This document shows positions 36,936-49,968 of a stretch of DNA of 64,000 nucleotides, in pieces. The stretch spans positions 45,957,151 to 46,021,150 of the forward strand of contig LS997563.1 of assembly GCA_000469685.2 (NCBI GenBank). The letters are read 5' to 3'. How positions within the stretch are numbered: the first letter of the stretch is position 1; each line of letters starts with the position of its first letter. The stretch comes from Haemonchus contortus. Lineage: Eukaryota > Nematoda > Chromadorea > Rhabditida > Trichostrongylidae. Below the pieces are notes generated by a model. It saw only the letters and a program-made list of their open reading frames with translations, ran no database searches and was not told where the DNA came from. Both the position numbers and the translations under genes were made by a program.

Positions 36936-37186
36936 GGAATGCGCCTGAGCACCGATTTCCCCTCGGAGTCGTCCTGGCATATTGACTACGCATGTTGCCT
37001 GCTCAATGACCTGCGGTGGCTAGCCGATGTACATTGTACAAGCCGGTGCTTCTATCTTCCCAGACGAATCTGGCGTCCATTAATCAAGTGTAAGAATAGG
37101 TTGCTCTTATTGTTAGCTGAGCTCAGGCCGGGATTCGAACCGACGAGCATGAGTGTATGACAGTGCGCTACCTCCACTTCCCCACT
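36936..37186 (-). mobile_element. tRNA-derived SINE copy 7, intact B box
   Basis: The best-preserved head. On the minus strand 37141-37131 reads GGTTCGAATCC, an exact tRNA-type B box, and GGTAGCGCACTG just before it fits an A box. Tail GGAATGCGCC and core GACCTGCGGTGGCTAGCCGA match the family. Confidence 0.8.
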
Positions 37187-37668
37187 TCCTCTTCCTCTGA
37201 ACATATTGAAGAAAAACTGAGTAGATTCATCGTGTCATGTGCCTAGATAAAAGATACCGTACAAGGTTTTTTTCTGCAACTACAACTTACCATCTTAAAC
37301 TTATGTTTAGCGAACAGAGTCATGCAAATGTATAAATATCCGTCGCAGTCACCAGACAGGCAACATCCTCTTGTCTGCTCCAGCAAAGCATTTGATACTG
37401 ATCATGCCTTTTTTGTTCCGTCTTATGAAACAGTCTTTATTCTTGAACCAGTTCTAGCATGACCTTCTCTTATGTCTGGCCATATTTGTTCGGATTTTGT
37501 GTGTTTTCGTTCCATTCGCCTTTCATGCAGATGCATAATCATTGTGTACATATTTGTAAGAAGTGCCAGCTGTAGCTTAATTGCTGCTTTATCTCTTTTT
37601 CTAATTCTGCGTATGGTGAGTGTGGTGATCTGAAAAAGTAGAATGAAAAAGCTGACCACGCACTACAG

Positions 37669-37869
37669 CTCCTTCCTTTGTTAACAACGTCACTGCTTTA
37701 TGACGAACTTGAATCTGAACAAATTCAAAAGGTCGATGCCGTAGTTCAAAAATGCGGTGACCTAAATGAATCAGTCTACTCGAAAAGGTTGCGCCTGAGT
37801 GAAGATTTTGTTCTCTTCTTCACCGAATGGGTGTTGGGAACATTCCAAGAAGAAGAGGTCTCACAATAA
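37669..37869 (+). CDS. Candidate terminal exon, unknown protein
   Basis: An open frame of 66 codons runs from a CACTACAG acceptor to TAA. It encodes an acidic, helical-looking peptide (for example ESEQIQKVDAVVQKCGDLNE, TEWVLGTFQEEEVSQ at the end). Codon use is smooth and there is no overlap with repeats. I recognise no family and found no convincing upstream exon, so this could be chance. A minus-strand frame next to it (37423-37637) also has a good acceptor; the two are hard to reconcile. Confidence 0.25.
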   Translation, partial: LLPLLTTSLLYDELESEQIQKVDAVVQKCGDLNESVYSKRLRLSEDFVLFFTEWVLGTFQEEEVSQ

Positions 37870-38645
37870 TTCAATTCAGCCACACGCTCGAGACTTTAGG
37901 GGTTCTACTCATTCTGGAAAGTGGAATCAAGGAATTGAGCAACTTTGGAAGTTGAAGTTGTTCTGATCCAGTAGCTTTTCATATAGGGTGTGTGTTTGGT
38001 CTCAGCTCAAAAGGGACGCCTCTTTTCGGCTAATTCTACTACTTCCACCACTTAAAGCTGGAATTCGGTCTATACTTTAGCCCAAACTTTTGTTTGTCCC
38101 CCTCCTTGATTAGTGGGTTAGTTTAATGTTTAGTGTTTCGAGCGATGGTTTCTGTGAGGCTCAGATGTTTTTATCTCCTGGCGTAAATACCAGACCACAA
38201 TGACCCCATCTACGAGGAAATATTTCACGACAAGTTTCCTCCAATCTGAGAATCATTGTAGTTATTTTCCTTTGGAATAACATCTGAAGAAGTTGAATCA
38301 TATCTGAAAAATGGAGTCGTCTAGACTAATTCAATTTGCTTTCCGACTTCAAAATCCATTTTTTCTCACAGCATAATTCCTCTCGCTGTTCACTGAACAA
38401 AAATATTGTATTGCATTATTCATTGTTGATCGCTCCCTATTTTTTTGCCCGACATAATAAATGTTCACAAATCAGCAAATTAATTTTTCGTTCTGTGCGA
38501 ACCATGTCACTGTAGTCCCATCGAACATTGACCATCGAACTCTTGTAGTCGGCAAAAGGGAGCTGACCGTACTGTTCCTGTCGAGAATATGTATTTGCCT
38601 TTTCTAATTCTTATTTACTCATTCACTGCCATTTTTTCAAGAAAA

Positions 38646-38915
38646 ATGCGTGCTCTATGGGTCTTTGTGTTCCTGGTTATTGTCGGTGCTGCCATCGCTC
38701 AGGGAGGTCATGAAGGACACGAAGGGCACGGCCACATGAGGCACGACACTTCCATGAAGCTACTCCTAATATGTGTGATGAGATGTCTGCATGCATTTCA
38801 GGAGCTCTTTCTTTTCAGATTGAAACGCCAATTCGGATTTGATCCGTTCATGATGGGAGGCATGTTCGATCCATATATGATGGGTGGATTCGGTGGATGG
38901 GGATGGGGTCGTTAG
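38646..38915 (+). CDS. Secreted Gly/Met/Phe-rich peptide precursor B
   Basis: Paralogue of the gene at 32965, divergently oriented about 5.7 kb away. Signal peptide MRALWVFVFLVIVGAAIAQ, then a His-rich spacer (GGHEGHEGHGHMRHD) absent from paralogue A, then Leu-Lys-Arg and a 28-residue tail. The tail begins QFGFDPFMMGG, repeats MFDPYMMGG and ends GGWGWGR. A TTTTTCAAG site four bases before the ATG suggests trans-splicing, and AATAAA follows at 39042-39047. By comparison with A, an intron should occupy 38756-38818. Its acceptor (CTTTTCAG) is intact but the donor position reads GA, and the 63 bases are open in frame. Unspliced it encodes 89 residues, spliced 68. The His cluster could bind metal; that is inference. 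Confidence 0.8.
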   Translation: MRALWVFVFLVIVGAAIAQGGHEGHEGHGHMRHDTSMKLLLICVMRCLHAFQELFLFRLKRQFGFDPFMMGGMFDPYMMGGFGGWGWGR

Positions 38916-41900
38916 ACGGAAAGGAGATTCTGTGAACGTGGAAGTCTTGGATGGCAAAGGATTAATTCGACTTTTTTTTACACGTTCACATGTACTCATT
39001 GCATTTTTCAATAGCTCATTTGCTAGCGGTTTCACTTGTATAATAAATACTACTTCCAAAAGCATGATCGTGAAGTGATGAACGGATGTTATGTGAATTA
39101 TATATAGCCACATACTACTAATCAAATCATAATTTTACAATTTCTCGTAAGGATTATGCTGGCATCAACAAATAACCCTATATAAATGCAAAATAGGGAT
39201 GGAAACTGAATGCCAAAAAAGATGGGCAATTGTTTTGGGGTTCACTACTAATATGTAGCTAGTTTCTTGGGAGATTGCTATTAAGATTAGGAAATTGAAA
39301 AGCGACGTTTCCCGGATTTTCGGGGTGCTAGAGAGTTTTCTGGCAGTTTCACTCGGTGCTTTATGAAAACGCATGGGATCGACAACGATTCGATTTTTCA
39401 GTAACAAACTTAATCAGAAGTGATTCTGCCATCTCTTCGTCAGAGAATCGCAGAACCTTGCTCTGAAAACTGTACATCGGCGAGTGGAGGTATCAGAAAG
39501 GAACGAGAAGTTTGAGACCTGGAAGCTTCTGCATTTGGTACATATTCAAAAACAAAACGATTGACTAGTCTTTTAGCGGTTTGTTTGAAGTTTCTTGGAC
39601 TACTTCAATGGACACTCGAGACCCCATAAGCTGCCCTTCTACTTCCCATCCACCAAGGCACAGAGTGAGTATCGTTCTCTGAGAGCACGTTGAATAGTGC
39701 CGAAGTAGGCAGGCTCATTTTCATCCAACTCATCTAGTACATAAAACAAAAAAAACATTCGACCTCCTCATCAAAACCCAGCAATTCACAAGGAATTAAC
39801 TTTCCATCGATGCTAAGGCTTTCATTCATTTCATTTCAGCAATTTCATTCTCTTCCAATTCCTCTGTAGGATTGTCCAGCTTTGCTAGGCCTCCGTCGAC
39901 TAGAAGTCAAAGGACCCACTTGAATGTCAGTTCAGTTAGTGGCAGGTATCCCGAGCAAAGCCTACTGAACGAAGGAGTTCACAGTAAGACTTTATGTCAG
40001 CTTTGAGCATGTGAATTCATTGTTCTATTAAGTGACGCCCTTCAACATCGGATAACAAAGGTTGTCTAAGAAAATGTATGGTGACTTGTTATGTTACTTT
40101 TCTTTCGTTAACCACGTAGGCGAACGTTATTCAGCTATTCTTAGTCAACTGCTATGTGTTGGTGGAGCAGGGACTGGTTAGGAATGTTGCCAGCAGGACC
40201 GCTATCCCCCCCCCCCCCTCCAGGCATCGATTCTGGAACCGCATTCCACTAGCCGCACCGTATATTGAGAAAGGTGGTCAACGTCAAATTTACATCATTC
40301 AACTCGTGAGTTCCTTGGTGTAAACGTCGTACCTGGCATGGCATCCCGACTAGCCTTCTTTCAGTCCCTGTTGTGCTTCTTAATGAGATGCATGGAACGT
40401 GATCATCAAGCTTAAGGACCAATCAGTCTTGATAGTTTTTCTTATGAGCTGCGATCTGTGAACGACAGTCTTGATATTAAGTGTTGCTGTTTTTTGATAC
40501 TTTGAAAATTTTTAAATTATATAATGAACCGGTGCTCATAATCACCGATCGTTGGTCATCGTGGCTCATCAATCTTCCCAATCTCCTTAAATGGACAATT
40601 GGAACAATCAGAAATCTAAAAGCTCCTTTGAGATCTCTCCCTGATGGACAGTTGAAGTCCAAAGGTTAATAGAGATGCCTTACAACTTGGTCAAAAGTTG
40701 TATTCGACATCCTGAAGACTGCGCGTATGAAGGTGACGAAAGCGAAGTGAACTGTAACCTATAACTGTATCGAAGACCTCGGTCAGTAAGCATCGAGTCG
40801 GTATTTCAACTTCTAAAAGACAAACCACGTTAAAATGACAGTCACACAGCATTTATGAGCTTTCCTCTACTTCTTTCCCTATTTCTTGTATGACGCTCCA
40901 TTCTGCCCCATCACAAGGCCTGTATTTATTGTAAAGCTATTCAAGACATAAAAGTACCAGTAAAGTGATCATTTATTGGTGTTCTCGGCATGTTTACGAA
41001 AATAGATCACGAATTCCGCACAAGTATGAAGTAAATCGATCTATCGATTGATTGATTGCACTTAACATGAGATCTATGGCCAATGTTCTTCATTTACCAC
41101 ATGAATAGTTCCAGTGCTTGCTAGGCGCACTAGAGGTAACGTCGACGTAGTCCACTCGAACCATCAATGGAATTCAGTAGTCGACACCTCTCTGGATAGA
41201 AAATACACCTGAAAATATCCGAGTATAAACCAGGAACAGAAAAAGAAAACACTTCTTTTAGAATTCCGTGAAATTATCGGAAAGTCCTTTTGTGTGCTTT
41301 GCTTCTGTTTGAGCATTGAAGGGATCTTTTGGGAATTGTAGTTCTTTAAACATCCTAGCTAATAAGAAAAAAGCATGATAAACCTCATTATCACGACTCT
41401 AATGATTAAACGGTAATCGCTGGGTAATTTATAAAGCCTAAAACCATCAATTACAATTTCTATAATGAGGTCTTGGTGATCGCAGCGTCATATGATTCCA
41501 CCAAGTACTACTAATAGATGGGACATACATATTTCGCACTTATTAGGGACCACTATGACGAAAGTAAAAACTCACGGCTATAAAATAATTGACGATTAAT
41601 TCATGATTCCCAAATGCTCCGCATTTTCTATTTATGGTCACCGGAAGCGTCATGCAAGGGGATTTGAGAATTGTCATGTTACAGTATGCAAACCTAATGA
41701 TTCTTTACTTTCTGAATATTCATAGCTCATGTAAATGTCATCATACTCAACTCGATGTTCTATGACAATCACTAGACATTGTTAGACACCCCATGCAAAT
41801 GAGAAAAGGATAATGATGACATCAGCAAGACCGTGTTCACGAATATGTCATTAAGCCATGCACTAAACCCCTTATGGAAATCATAGAGATTGGAATGCGA

Positions 41901-44900
41901 CATACCCCAGATATCATAGGAATCATAGAGATTCGGATATCAGATTGCTCTGGGCTATTTAATCCCTCGGACCTACGTGATTCAGTTTACTGGCATGAAA
42001 ATAGAGATTCGCCGATTCGTAGACTAAAATTCACCATTCTTTGAAAGTCAATAAACCAGCCCAGTTGTTTCACTTTGAACCGAGTCCACTGTTCAACGAA
42101 AGCCAACGAAGTCTTGAATTAGAAAAAGTCCGAATAATCCCTCAGGAAGAATCCAACCCCCATTTGAACTGACTTTTTTCCTTCGCTGTAGGAAATTGCT
42201 CCTACCGGCCAAGAGCTTACGGTTAGTCACTGACTGAGCTTTCTTCGTGGCTTCTTTTGAAAAGGGCTACTAAGCGTTTGATAGGGCTAGTATGGCTTTT
42301 GGTCGACTTCCCTAGGAGCGGTGCTCGATCGTTCTTCGGTCAAAAACTGGACACACTGTGTATATGTCCGGAAGTACCATAAATACCAGTGCAGCACTAA
42401 TAATTTTCCGAATTTTTCGAACTGGACAGTCCGCTTTGGATTTCTTCTTAAATCTTTCTCTATTCGGTCACATTCCTGCCCAAGTGTCCGTCGACAGGCT
42501 CTTCCTGAGTAGTACGGCGCACTTCTTCGCCCCCGCAACGTTAGTCCCGCTTTAGAACAGAGTCATTTTATCTTGTCAGCTGCCATCGTTTCTTTCTATC
42601 AACGACATCTTCTGCTGTCCCCTTGATTTCGACGACAATTTCCTTGATCACCTCTCGCCCCGCTTCCTTCGGACTCTTCATGGACGATGACCTAGGGCTT
42701 CGAATTTCATAACTTTCGTCTCGAGTGATCCTTTGGTCTTCTCGGTATGGCGCGTGATATGAGTATGACTATGAATGTTGCTACTCATTAAACTAGCCGA
42801 CCAATTTACATCTATAGAAAAAGGTCTATAAATATTATTCGCATGAAAAAAGGCTCTCTTTGATTGTCCGACTAATTAATTAACCAAATCGTATTCGTAT
42901 TGAAAAGTGCAATACAGGCTGTCTCTATCATAAAGGAATCATTTCATAGGAATAATTCATAGCCCGTTTGAGTCAGCTGTCATCTTTGCAAAAAAGTGGC
43001 TTCTTTGAACGAATTTGTAAAATATGGGATCTTCTAGGCTTCTACTAATCCTACATCGAATTCTAATTACTGCTATTGTAAAACTACATAGTGTTTATAC
43101 GTCCCAGACGGTCTCTGGCCAGTGTTCTACGGGATCACTAGACGCAATTTGTAGTAGGTAGACGTGCGATCGCATTGAAATAGTCTTCTGGAAGGGTTAT
43201 GAATAGACGTAATCATGCCCTCAGAATTTGTAGTAAATTGAGAGATCAAAGTCTATCAGTGAGGGTTGGCAAGGGCCCAAGAAACGAATGGTAAGAATGA
43301 AATTGTCATAGTATGCGGTTCTGGAGCCGCCCAATGAATCTAGCAAGGGTAGCTCCAGGAAATGGTGCAAATTTTCGATTTTAGTTTTATTTATAATAGC
43401 TGAATAACGCTTAGGGTAAGACCGGTCTCTCAAGAAAAATAAGTAGAGTGTTTCGACGTTTCGGGGTGGACACTGCTCTATTACATACCTAAGATCTCAC
43501 AAACGATTACTCTGATGCAGCTGAGCACATTTACGATGGCCTATTCGTATGCCGAGGATTCGATGAGTTGAAGAAGGAGCTCCGTTGGGCTCAAATCGCG
43601 ATTTACTTAATACTAGAATGGAACGATTCCCAGAACGGTCACCATTCTGCACCGAATGCCAGGCTTCTCTCGTTCAGAAAAAGATGTTTTCAAGCGCCCA
43701 GCGATTTGTATCGGTTTTTAGTTCGGATATCGCACGCTACTGTAAATGTTACTGACATCAAGCAACACAATTGTTTTATGGTTTTTCATACATCGAGTAA
43801 TATTTTCCAGAATCCATTAGTATGTACTATAAAAGGCAAGCGCAAATTTAGCTTGCTAAGTAGCGCGTTTTTTACAATCCCACACGCCATATTACCATAA
43901 ATTACGAGTGCAGGTGCCTACGGTAGTATTAAGTGGACTGCAAAATAAAAAATCGACTACGCTTTGTGGGCAACCACGTATCACTTCCCTGGCCACTAAG
44001 TAAGATGGCTGTGGCTGGCGTTATAGTAAAATATAGCCCCTTCCCACTCAGGATAGTAAGGGGTATTGAATAGTTGTACTAAGCCTTGAAGACACCGCTC
44101 ATTTAGAGAAATATAGAGCTTCAAAAAAAGTCGTCCATTGAGGGGTTGGACGAGAATGTGATGACAAATGTTCCATTGAAGATATATTTGGACGAGCTGC
44201 CCAAAATTGAGCCATTGCGTACACTTGGTTACGGTAAACTGCATTCGAGCAACGTGTGCGTTCCAGTGAACTGGTGCGACCAGTACAGCCTCCACAACGT
44301 TGTGAAGACCTTCAGTTGTAAATAATATTGTATATGATATTGTGTCATCTTTTCTTGAACGATCTAATCAGCCTGCATTCTGTGGTCTCGTGCTGCACGC
44401 CCAATTAAAGACTGGAACTTGGGTATAATGTTTGTTTACGTCCAATTCTGAAAACAAACAAAGTGACTCGCTTTCGTTTTCATTCTTCCAAGTGACATTT
44501 CAACCAAGCCTCCACGAAATGACATTACAAATGCATAGCAACTCGTAGAAACTCAGTGTGTTCGGGATGTAAAGGTCACCAAGTCTGGGAAATGTTTTGC
44601 TGACGTGTCGATCGTAATTTTATGTCATTCACTAACTCGAACAGACCTTATGACTTCACAAGAAGCACTTCAATGTTAAGAGGTTCATAAAATTTATGGA
44701 CTTAAGATTTGCAGCAGTAACACGTTTATGGAACCCGTAAAACCTCATTACCCTTTGGAGCTGAAGCTAAGTTAAGTAGATGACGCATAACGAGTGCAAA
44801 AACGCCAGGTAATTCCTCTCGGTAATAGTTCTTTAAATAACCTCGATGACATTGATATGCACCAGTTGGAATACAAAAACTCTGATGCAGGAAGCTCAAC

Positions 44901-45168
44901 AAAATATGCTCGTGGGAAAGTATCAAGCTTTCCAGCGCTTGGATTCGGGTAAATCGTGTCAAACCCGTTTAGGAGGATATAGCTGGGCCTTGCAGCGCCG
45001 GACTTCATCGAGTGTTCCACAAATGCACCAAAACACCACTTCTACTCTAGGCGAATGTGGAATGGGTGGGCAAGCCTCAAACTCGAGTCGACCAGCTCCA
45101 AAAACTCGGTTTTGAACTGTCCATAAGTGATGAGAGAGGTAGAATTTGAACTTCGAATGGTAACTTAC
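38916..45168. other. Long stretch without a recognisable gene
   Basis: Only short open frames with no recognisable motif and no conserved partner elsewhere in the window. It contains a C-tract near 40207-40219 and a short imperfect repeat (AATCATAGAGATT) twice near 41880-41935. Frames at 43568-43900 (plus) and 43996-44295 (minus) were inspected and not called. Confidence 0.5.
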
Positions 45169-45281
45169 CAAGACGAGTAAGATGGTGCAATTGCTCGAAC
45201 TTCTCGCATCACAGGGTATCGTAAATCATCGTTACCATAGACCATAGAGCACAACAGTAAGATCGAGAGCCAGAGTAACAT
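45169..45281 (-). CDS. Candidate first exon of a secreted protein
   Basis: On the minus strand a TTTCTTAG acceptor is followed by G and an ATG. The frame encodes a typical signal peptide (MLLWLSILLLCSMVYG), then NDDLRYPVMREVRAIAPSYS, and ends at a consensus GTAAGT donor in phase 2. The combination of trans-splice-like acceptor, signal peptide and donor is unlikely by chance alone. The following exon is uncertain: one acceptor (TGGACAG) gives a short Trp-rich end and stop. No family recognised. Confidence 0.4.
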
Positions 45282-48200
45282 CCTAAGAAATGACTGGCTA
45301 AATTCTTAGCATTTCAATGAAGAAAACAAGGCTCGGTGAAAAGCACAAAAACACGTTGCACAATCGAACAAATGAGAGGCAAATAAGTTGCATAAGCATA
45401 CAAATTCATAGTAGAAATTGCAAATGTTTAAATTGATTATAGGCTTTGCATGAATTTCTTTTGCGACTAGAAGACACTGAAACTACTGACGGGTACTCGA
45501 TGGAGTGGGAGAGGGAGTAGCTTTCCATATTCATTGCTCTCAACCTGCTATGAATCAAGTGATTAAGCTCCTTTCGCACTCGTAAGCCTCTGAATTCAGA
45601 AGGATATCGTTACGATAATTTGTCATTTGATAAGCATAGGCGGTGCTGTTTCCACAGAAGATCATGTGCGAAGGATTAAGACGGCCATCTGGTCGGAATG
45701 AACTTTGCTTTAGTATTTTTCATCCACCTAATCTCAGAAAATATCGAAGCATCCCTGATTGAAGTGTAGTCAGTAGGTGACATCACGAGAAGTATAAATG
45801 TACATGTTCTGCTCCGCGAGCGGCTACGTATCACTTTCATGGAAGCGCTCCGAACGATGGCTGTGTAACACAAGAGGAAGAAGAACCCGTATCAGTGTCA
45901 ACAGGTGCTCCCCCCCCTCCTTCCTCTGCAGGCCCACACTTGCGCTGGACACTCAGGCTGTGTACCCGTGGAATGAGTTCAAAATGATGAAGTAAACATA
46001 TATGCTCTAAAGGGCCTTGACTTGTGTATTTGATTGTGCTGGCAGTTTATTCGAAAAACATGGTCTTTGGCATGACATCAAAGCAATGCCTCATATTACT
46101 GCCTTCGTTCATTTATGGAATGGGAGAAGGAACAATAAATAGTAACACAAGAACCTGTTAGAAGTAGAGAGGGGAGGAACAGTGATGGAGGGAGCATGTA
46201 GGAATCCACAAAAACAGCAGAACCAAGGTAAACACAAAAAATGAAGCGAGGCAGGGACAGGTAGGAAGATAAAAATGAAGAAGCCTGTCGACTGGTATCA
46301 AAATTGCGGAAATGCTCTAAGCATTCGGTTTCTACCCGCATTGGGGAGATATCCAACACAAAATTGAGTTGGAAGAGGACCGACCGACGATCGAGTTGTT
46401 GTATCCAACCCGTAGAGACCTCTGACGATAAAACAACTGGCTTCGCTAGCTGAGGGAACCTAAACCGCTGCTTACGGCTTCATGTCTACACAAATGATGG
46501 GTTTCAGACAGTCAACACAGACCATTTCTTTGCAGGCTCGCAAACCTAGCAATCTGAAATTCTGCAAGATTTTGGAGAAGGCATGTTCGAAGCTTGAAAC
46601 CTAACGAGTATCGGATGCAAAGTAAGTTTGCAGCTCATTGAAATAATTATGAGGTGGGTTGAGGTGAGTAGTGGATACAACAGCTTTATGTCTTTCCATA
46701 AGAAGCAATGAGCAGTAGCAGTTCGCTTGAGGAACAGTAGATAAATTTGAACCATGCAGTACCCACAAGATCCTTTGCGATCCCATTAGAGTTCGACCAG
46801 CTTCTCCCTGCCCACAAGTTGCAAAATCGGCTGCTGAATCCGCCGTAAAATCTTAGCAATACTGTTAATATGCATTTCTGCATATTTCTTTCTAAACCTC
46901 CTCATCACCAAATAGAAAGTAATAAAGTTACATTACGTGCACATTTATGATTATGAGCCGACACCTGCGTCATGTATGAGGTAGGTATTAGGTGGGCAGC
47001 AAAAAACGAATTATGTAATTAAGAAACTCAATTTGTTACGCATGTATGAACCCGGAATTGTAGTCTACTTTAGCAGTGCAGTGGAGCTATAATTAGAATG
47101 CTTTGGCAAGTTCAGACGACAAACTAACTGGACTTTCAAACGGACCCGAGGGAAGGGAGGGGAAGTGGGAGAGCTGCACTGAGGAGATCGGTACAGATCA
47201 TTGTGCTGCTTACTGTTCAATTCGCCAACTGCTGTATTTGAGTCGTCCAGAGCATTGAAATACCCAAGCAGACAAGTGGATGGGAAAGAGCGCTATACCG
47301 ATGTACCGCTCAGGCTTACTTGTATAAGAATTCAATGAAGGGGAGCAGAAGCGACAGAGAATGACGCCTCAAGGTCTGGAATAGGTCTTGAAAAGTAATT
47401 TTGAAGGACCCAACCATGTAAAGGACTTAATAACCTTGAATCCACAGGCAGTAGCTAAATCTGTAGAGATTTCTCGTCACAGTGATCTAAAGTATAGGAA
47501 AAGCCAGTTCTAAGCCTTGCATAACCAAAGAGTGAAGTCGCTCTCAAGTGTTTATTCAGTAGAACGAGGATTTCGACCTAACTACAAGTAACTCTCTTCA
47601 TCCACCCCACCAAGCAGAATTGCTACTTTCAGCCCTATTCCGAGGAAGTAAGCCAGCCAACCAGCCAGTGAATGATGGCTACCACTTCTAGAGCTTTGAT
47701 ATCCCTTACCTCATACACCATATATACATATATTATGCATTATTATATATAGACACCGAGGAAGTATTATCGAGCAAGTTCTCGCTGACCAATGCCCATA
47801 ATAAATTTTCTAATAAAATATTAATGAGGCTATGCAGGTGAATACAAATCGGTGATATTCTGATTGGATCCAAGAAACCCCTCGAGAGCTCCAGGGATCA
47901 TTCCTAAGCCATTCAGACTAATCAGCTTCAGTTGGCAGGTCGATAAAGATGAAAAGGGCGTAATTGTCAATGTCATCAACTAAGAAATAGGTTTAGAAGA
48001 AGATGGAAAATCTGTTAATGAGCAACATGGATCAGTTCCGAGAAATGGGAGTGAGAAACAAGGAGAGTCGTAGGCCTCTCAGTATGCACTACACGATGAT
48101 TCCTGTTCGCCATCTACTCTTCAACTTACTCGTACAGTTGACTACCACTTATCATACCCATAGGTTTCCTACTCATCAGCACCAGAAGTTGAAGGAGCGA

Positions 48201-49049
48201 AGCCTGTACCTATCCCAATGATGGCAACAGACAGCAACTGTCTCAAAGGTCGCCTTCTCTTGGGGGAGTGTCCTGGAGGCGGAGCATTTAGAATGCCGCA
48301 TCTGAATTAAAGATTATGTGACGACGACAACTTAATGCTTTTCCTCAGAAAGGCTTTGCTTATGGACAGGTTAGTGGATGTACTCTGAAGTCTCGGGTAT
48401 TCATTACTACACTTGAGTCAAGGAAGGAAGGAAGGAATGCAAATTAACGACACAAATTGAAAAGAGGCAGGAGGAAGTAATTAAGAACTCCCAAAGCCTT
48501 TTTTTCCAGTTGAGGAGGAGTTTATGGGGTGTTTGACATAGGAGATCTAGTATGACTTTAGGTCTAGAAAAATTGGCTTGAAACGATATTTCAATGACCG
48601 GGTTCTACCAATCTTCGGAAAGTTCTGGCCAAAGATTTGAGACGAGAAGGGCTCAGCATAAGTTGTGAACGTTCTTTGTCTGAAGCTGATTCTGGCCCTG
48701 CTTGGAACAGCTGGAAGCATTTCCCAGAGGTCAACTTTTTGTCTCAACCTAGTACAAGCAACCTTTTCTTGAATTGAGGCAAGTCATTACCTTCCAATCC
48801 ACAAACCTCCGACAGCTAGGGCTTTCTCTAAGCATTCATTCTCTTCAATGGATCCACGATTATTTCAAAGTCTCATGACGTCAAAAAGTACATCGTCGTC
48901 CTTCGTGTCATCTGATATCTTAGGCCATGAATAACGAAAGAAATTTGAACAATAGAAAAATCATATATAAACTCTCTCTTACAACGCCACCAATAATGCT
49001 TTCGAAAGCAGAAGCATGTGAAGATGAAGGAGATAAAGTATTTAGAGTT
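45282..49049. other. Stretch without a recognisable gene
   Basis: No supported gene, RNA or element. There is a short AT-rich dinucleotide patch near 47720-47750. Open frames are at chance length with no recognisable motifs. Confidence 0.45.
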
Positions 49050-49302
49050 GATCGGTCCCGTTCGGGACTTCCATTGAGCATCGTAGTGGCCCATATTGAG
49101 CTTATCCAGCGAACTGCGTTGGCCGACTAATAGGCAATTCAATCCCTTTCATCCTCCTAAGCGAGTTTAGTACTATAATAACTGAAAGATCTCAGAGGGA
49201 TGGAAGGCCTGGTTGCCCTGGACGGATATCGGTAGGGTATTTGATCCGTGGACCAAGCGTGTGTAGTATGCCTCACTTGCCACTACATCACCGCCGCCCC
49301 GC
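49050..49302 (-). mobile_element. tRNA-derived SINE copy 8 (diverged)
   Basis: Minus-strand copy with diverged tail (GGGACTTCCATTGAGCATCG, TAGTGGCCCATATTGAGC). Its head is clearer (GGATATCGGTAGGGTATTTG, ACTTGCCACTACATCACCGC), matching the A-box end of the other copies. Confidence 0.6.
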
Positions 49303-49968
49303 AGTGGCATGTAGAGAAGGTAAACAGCATCATACCTACCAACCTGCAAAAATCTTTTGCAAACAAGGTGGCATGATCTATTTATTCAACGTTGGCAGAG
49401 AATAAGGGAATCATATAGACCTGGCACTTAAAGCTTGTCCTCACTAGGCAAAAGTCGCACTCACCATTTCCAGAAGCTTTTTATAAGAACTTGCATAGGG
49501 TTCCTGCAATTGTGCAGTGTCTTGGAAGAAAACAGTAATTTAAGGATACTAATCAGGATTTCTATTCACCAGGAATGCAAATCGAGGCTTAGCCACACTT
49601 AAGCTCGAGGAAAGCTTGGCCAACCAACCCATTACACTGACGAGGCTTCGCTTTTCTCTTGTGAACGCCCAAAAGATTAGTCAATGGGGAGATCAGTGCT
49701 CGAACTGCTTAAACCCCCTAATCCTCTGTACCGCTTTGGCTAATTCGAAAAGCTGAAAGGATTGGATGTTTGAACAAGCTTCCTCAAGCTTCCATCTAGA
49801 TTCTCAAGTCAAAACATGCATAGGGTAGCAAATTAACTTATAATTATCATAACCAGAAACAATCGGGCCAAAAGAAGTTGTCAAAGAGACTGATCATGTT
49901 GACTCATAAGACAATGAGAGTGGTCATGATGAACCGTGGAGCTGAAGGAAGAGTAGCACCAAGATCAT

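Noticed and set aside
37423..37659. Basic minus-strand frame (RRIRKRDKAAIKLQLALLTN) with a TTTTTCAG acceptor
   Set aside because: No recognisable family, and its upstream exons would have to overlap the plus-strand candidate at 37669-37869.
43996..44330. Possible mariner relic on the minus strand (WNAHVAR resembling an NARPHVA motif)
   Set aside because: Only one short motif matches, no TIRs were found, and following landmarks need several frame changes.
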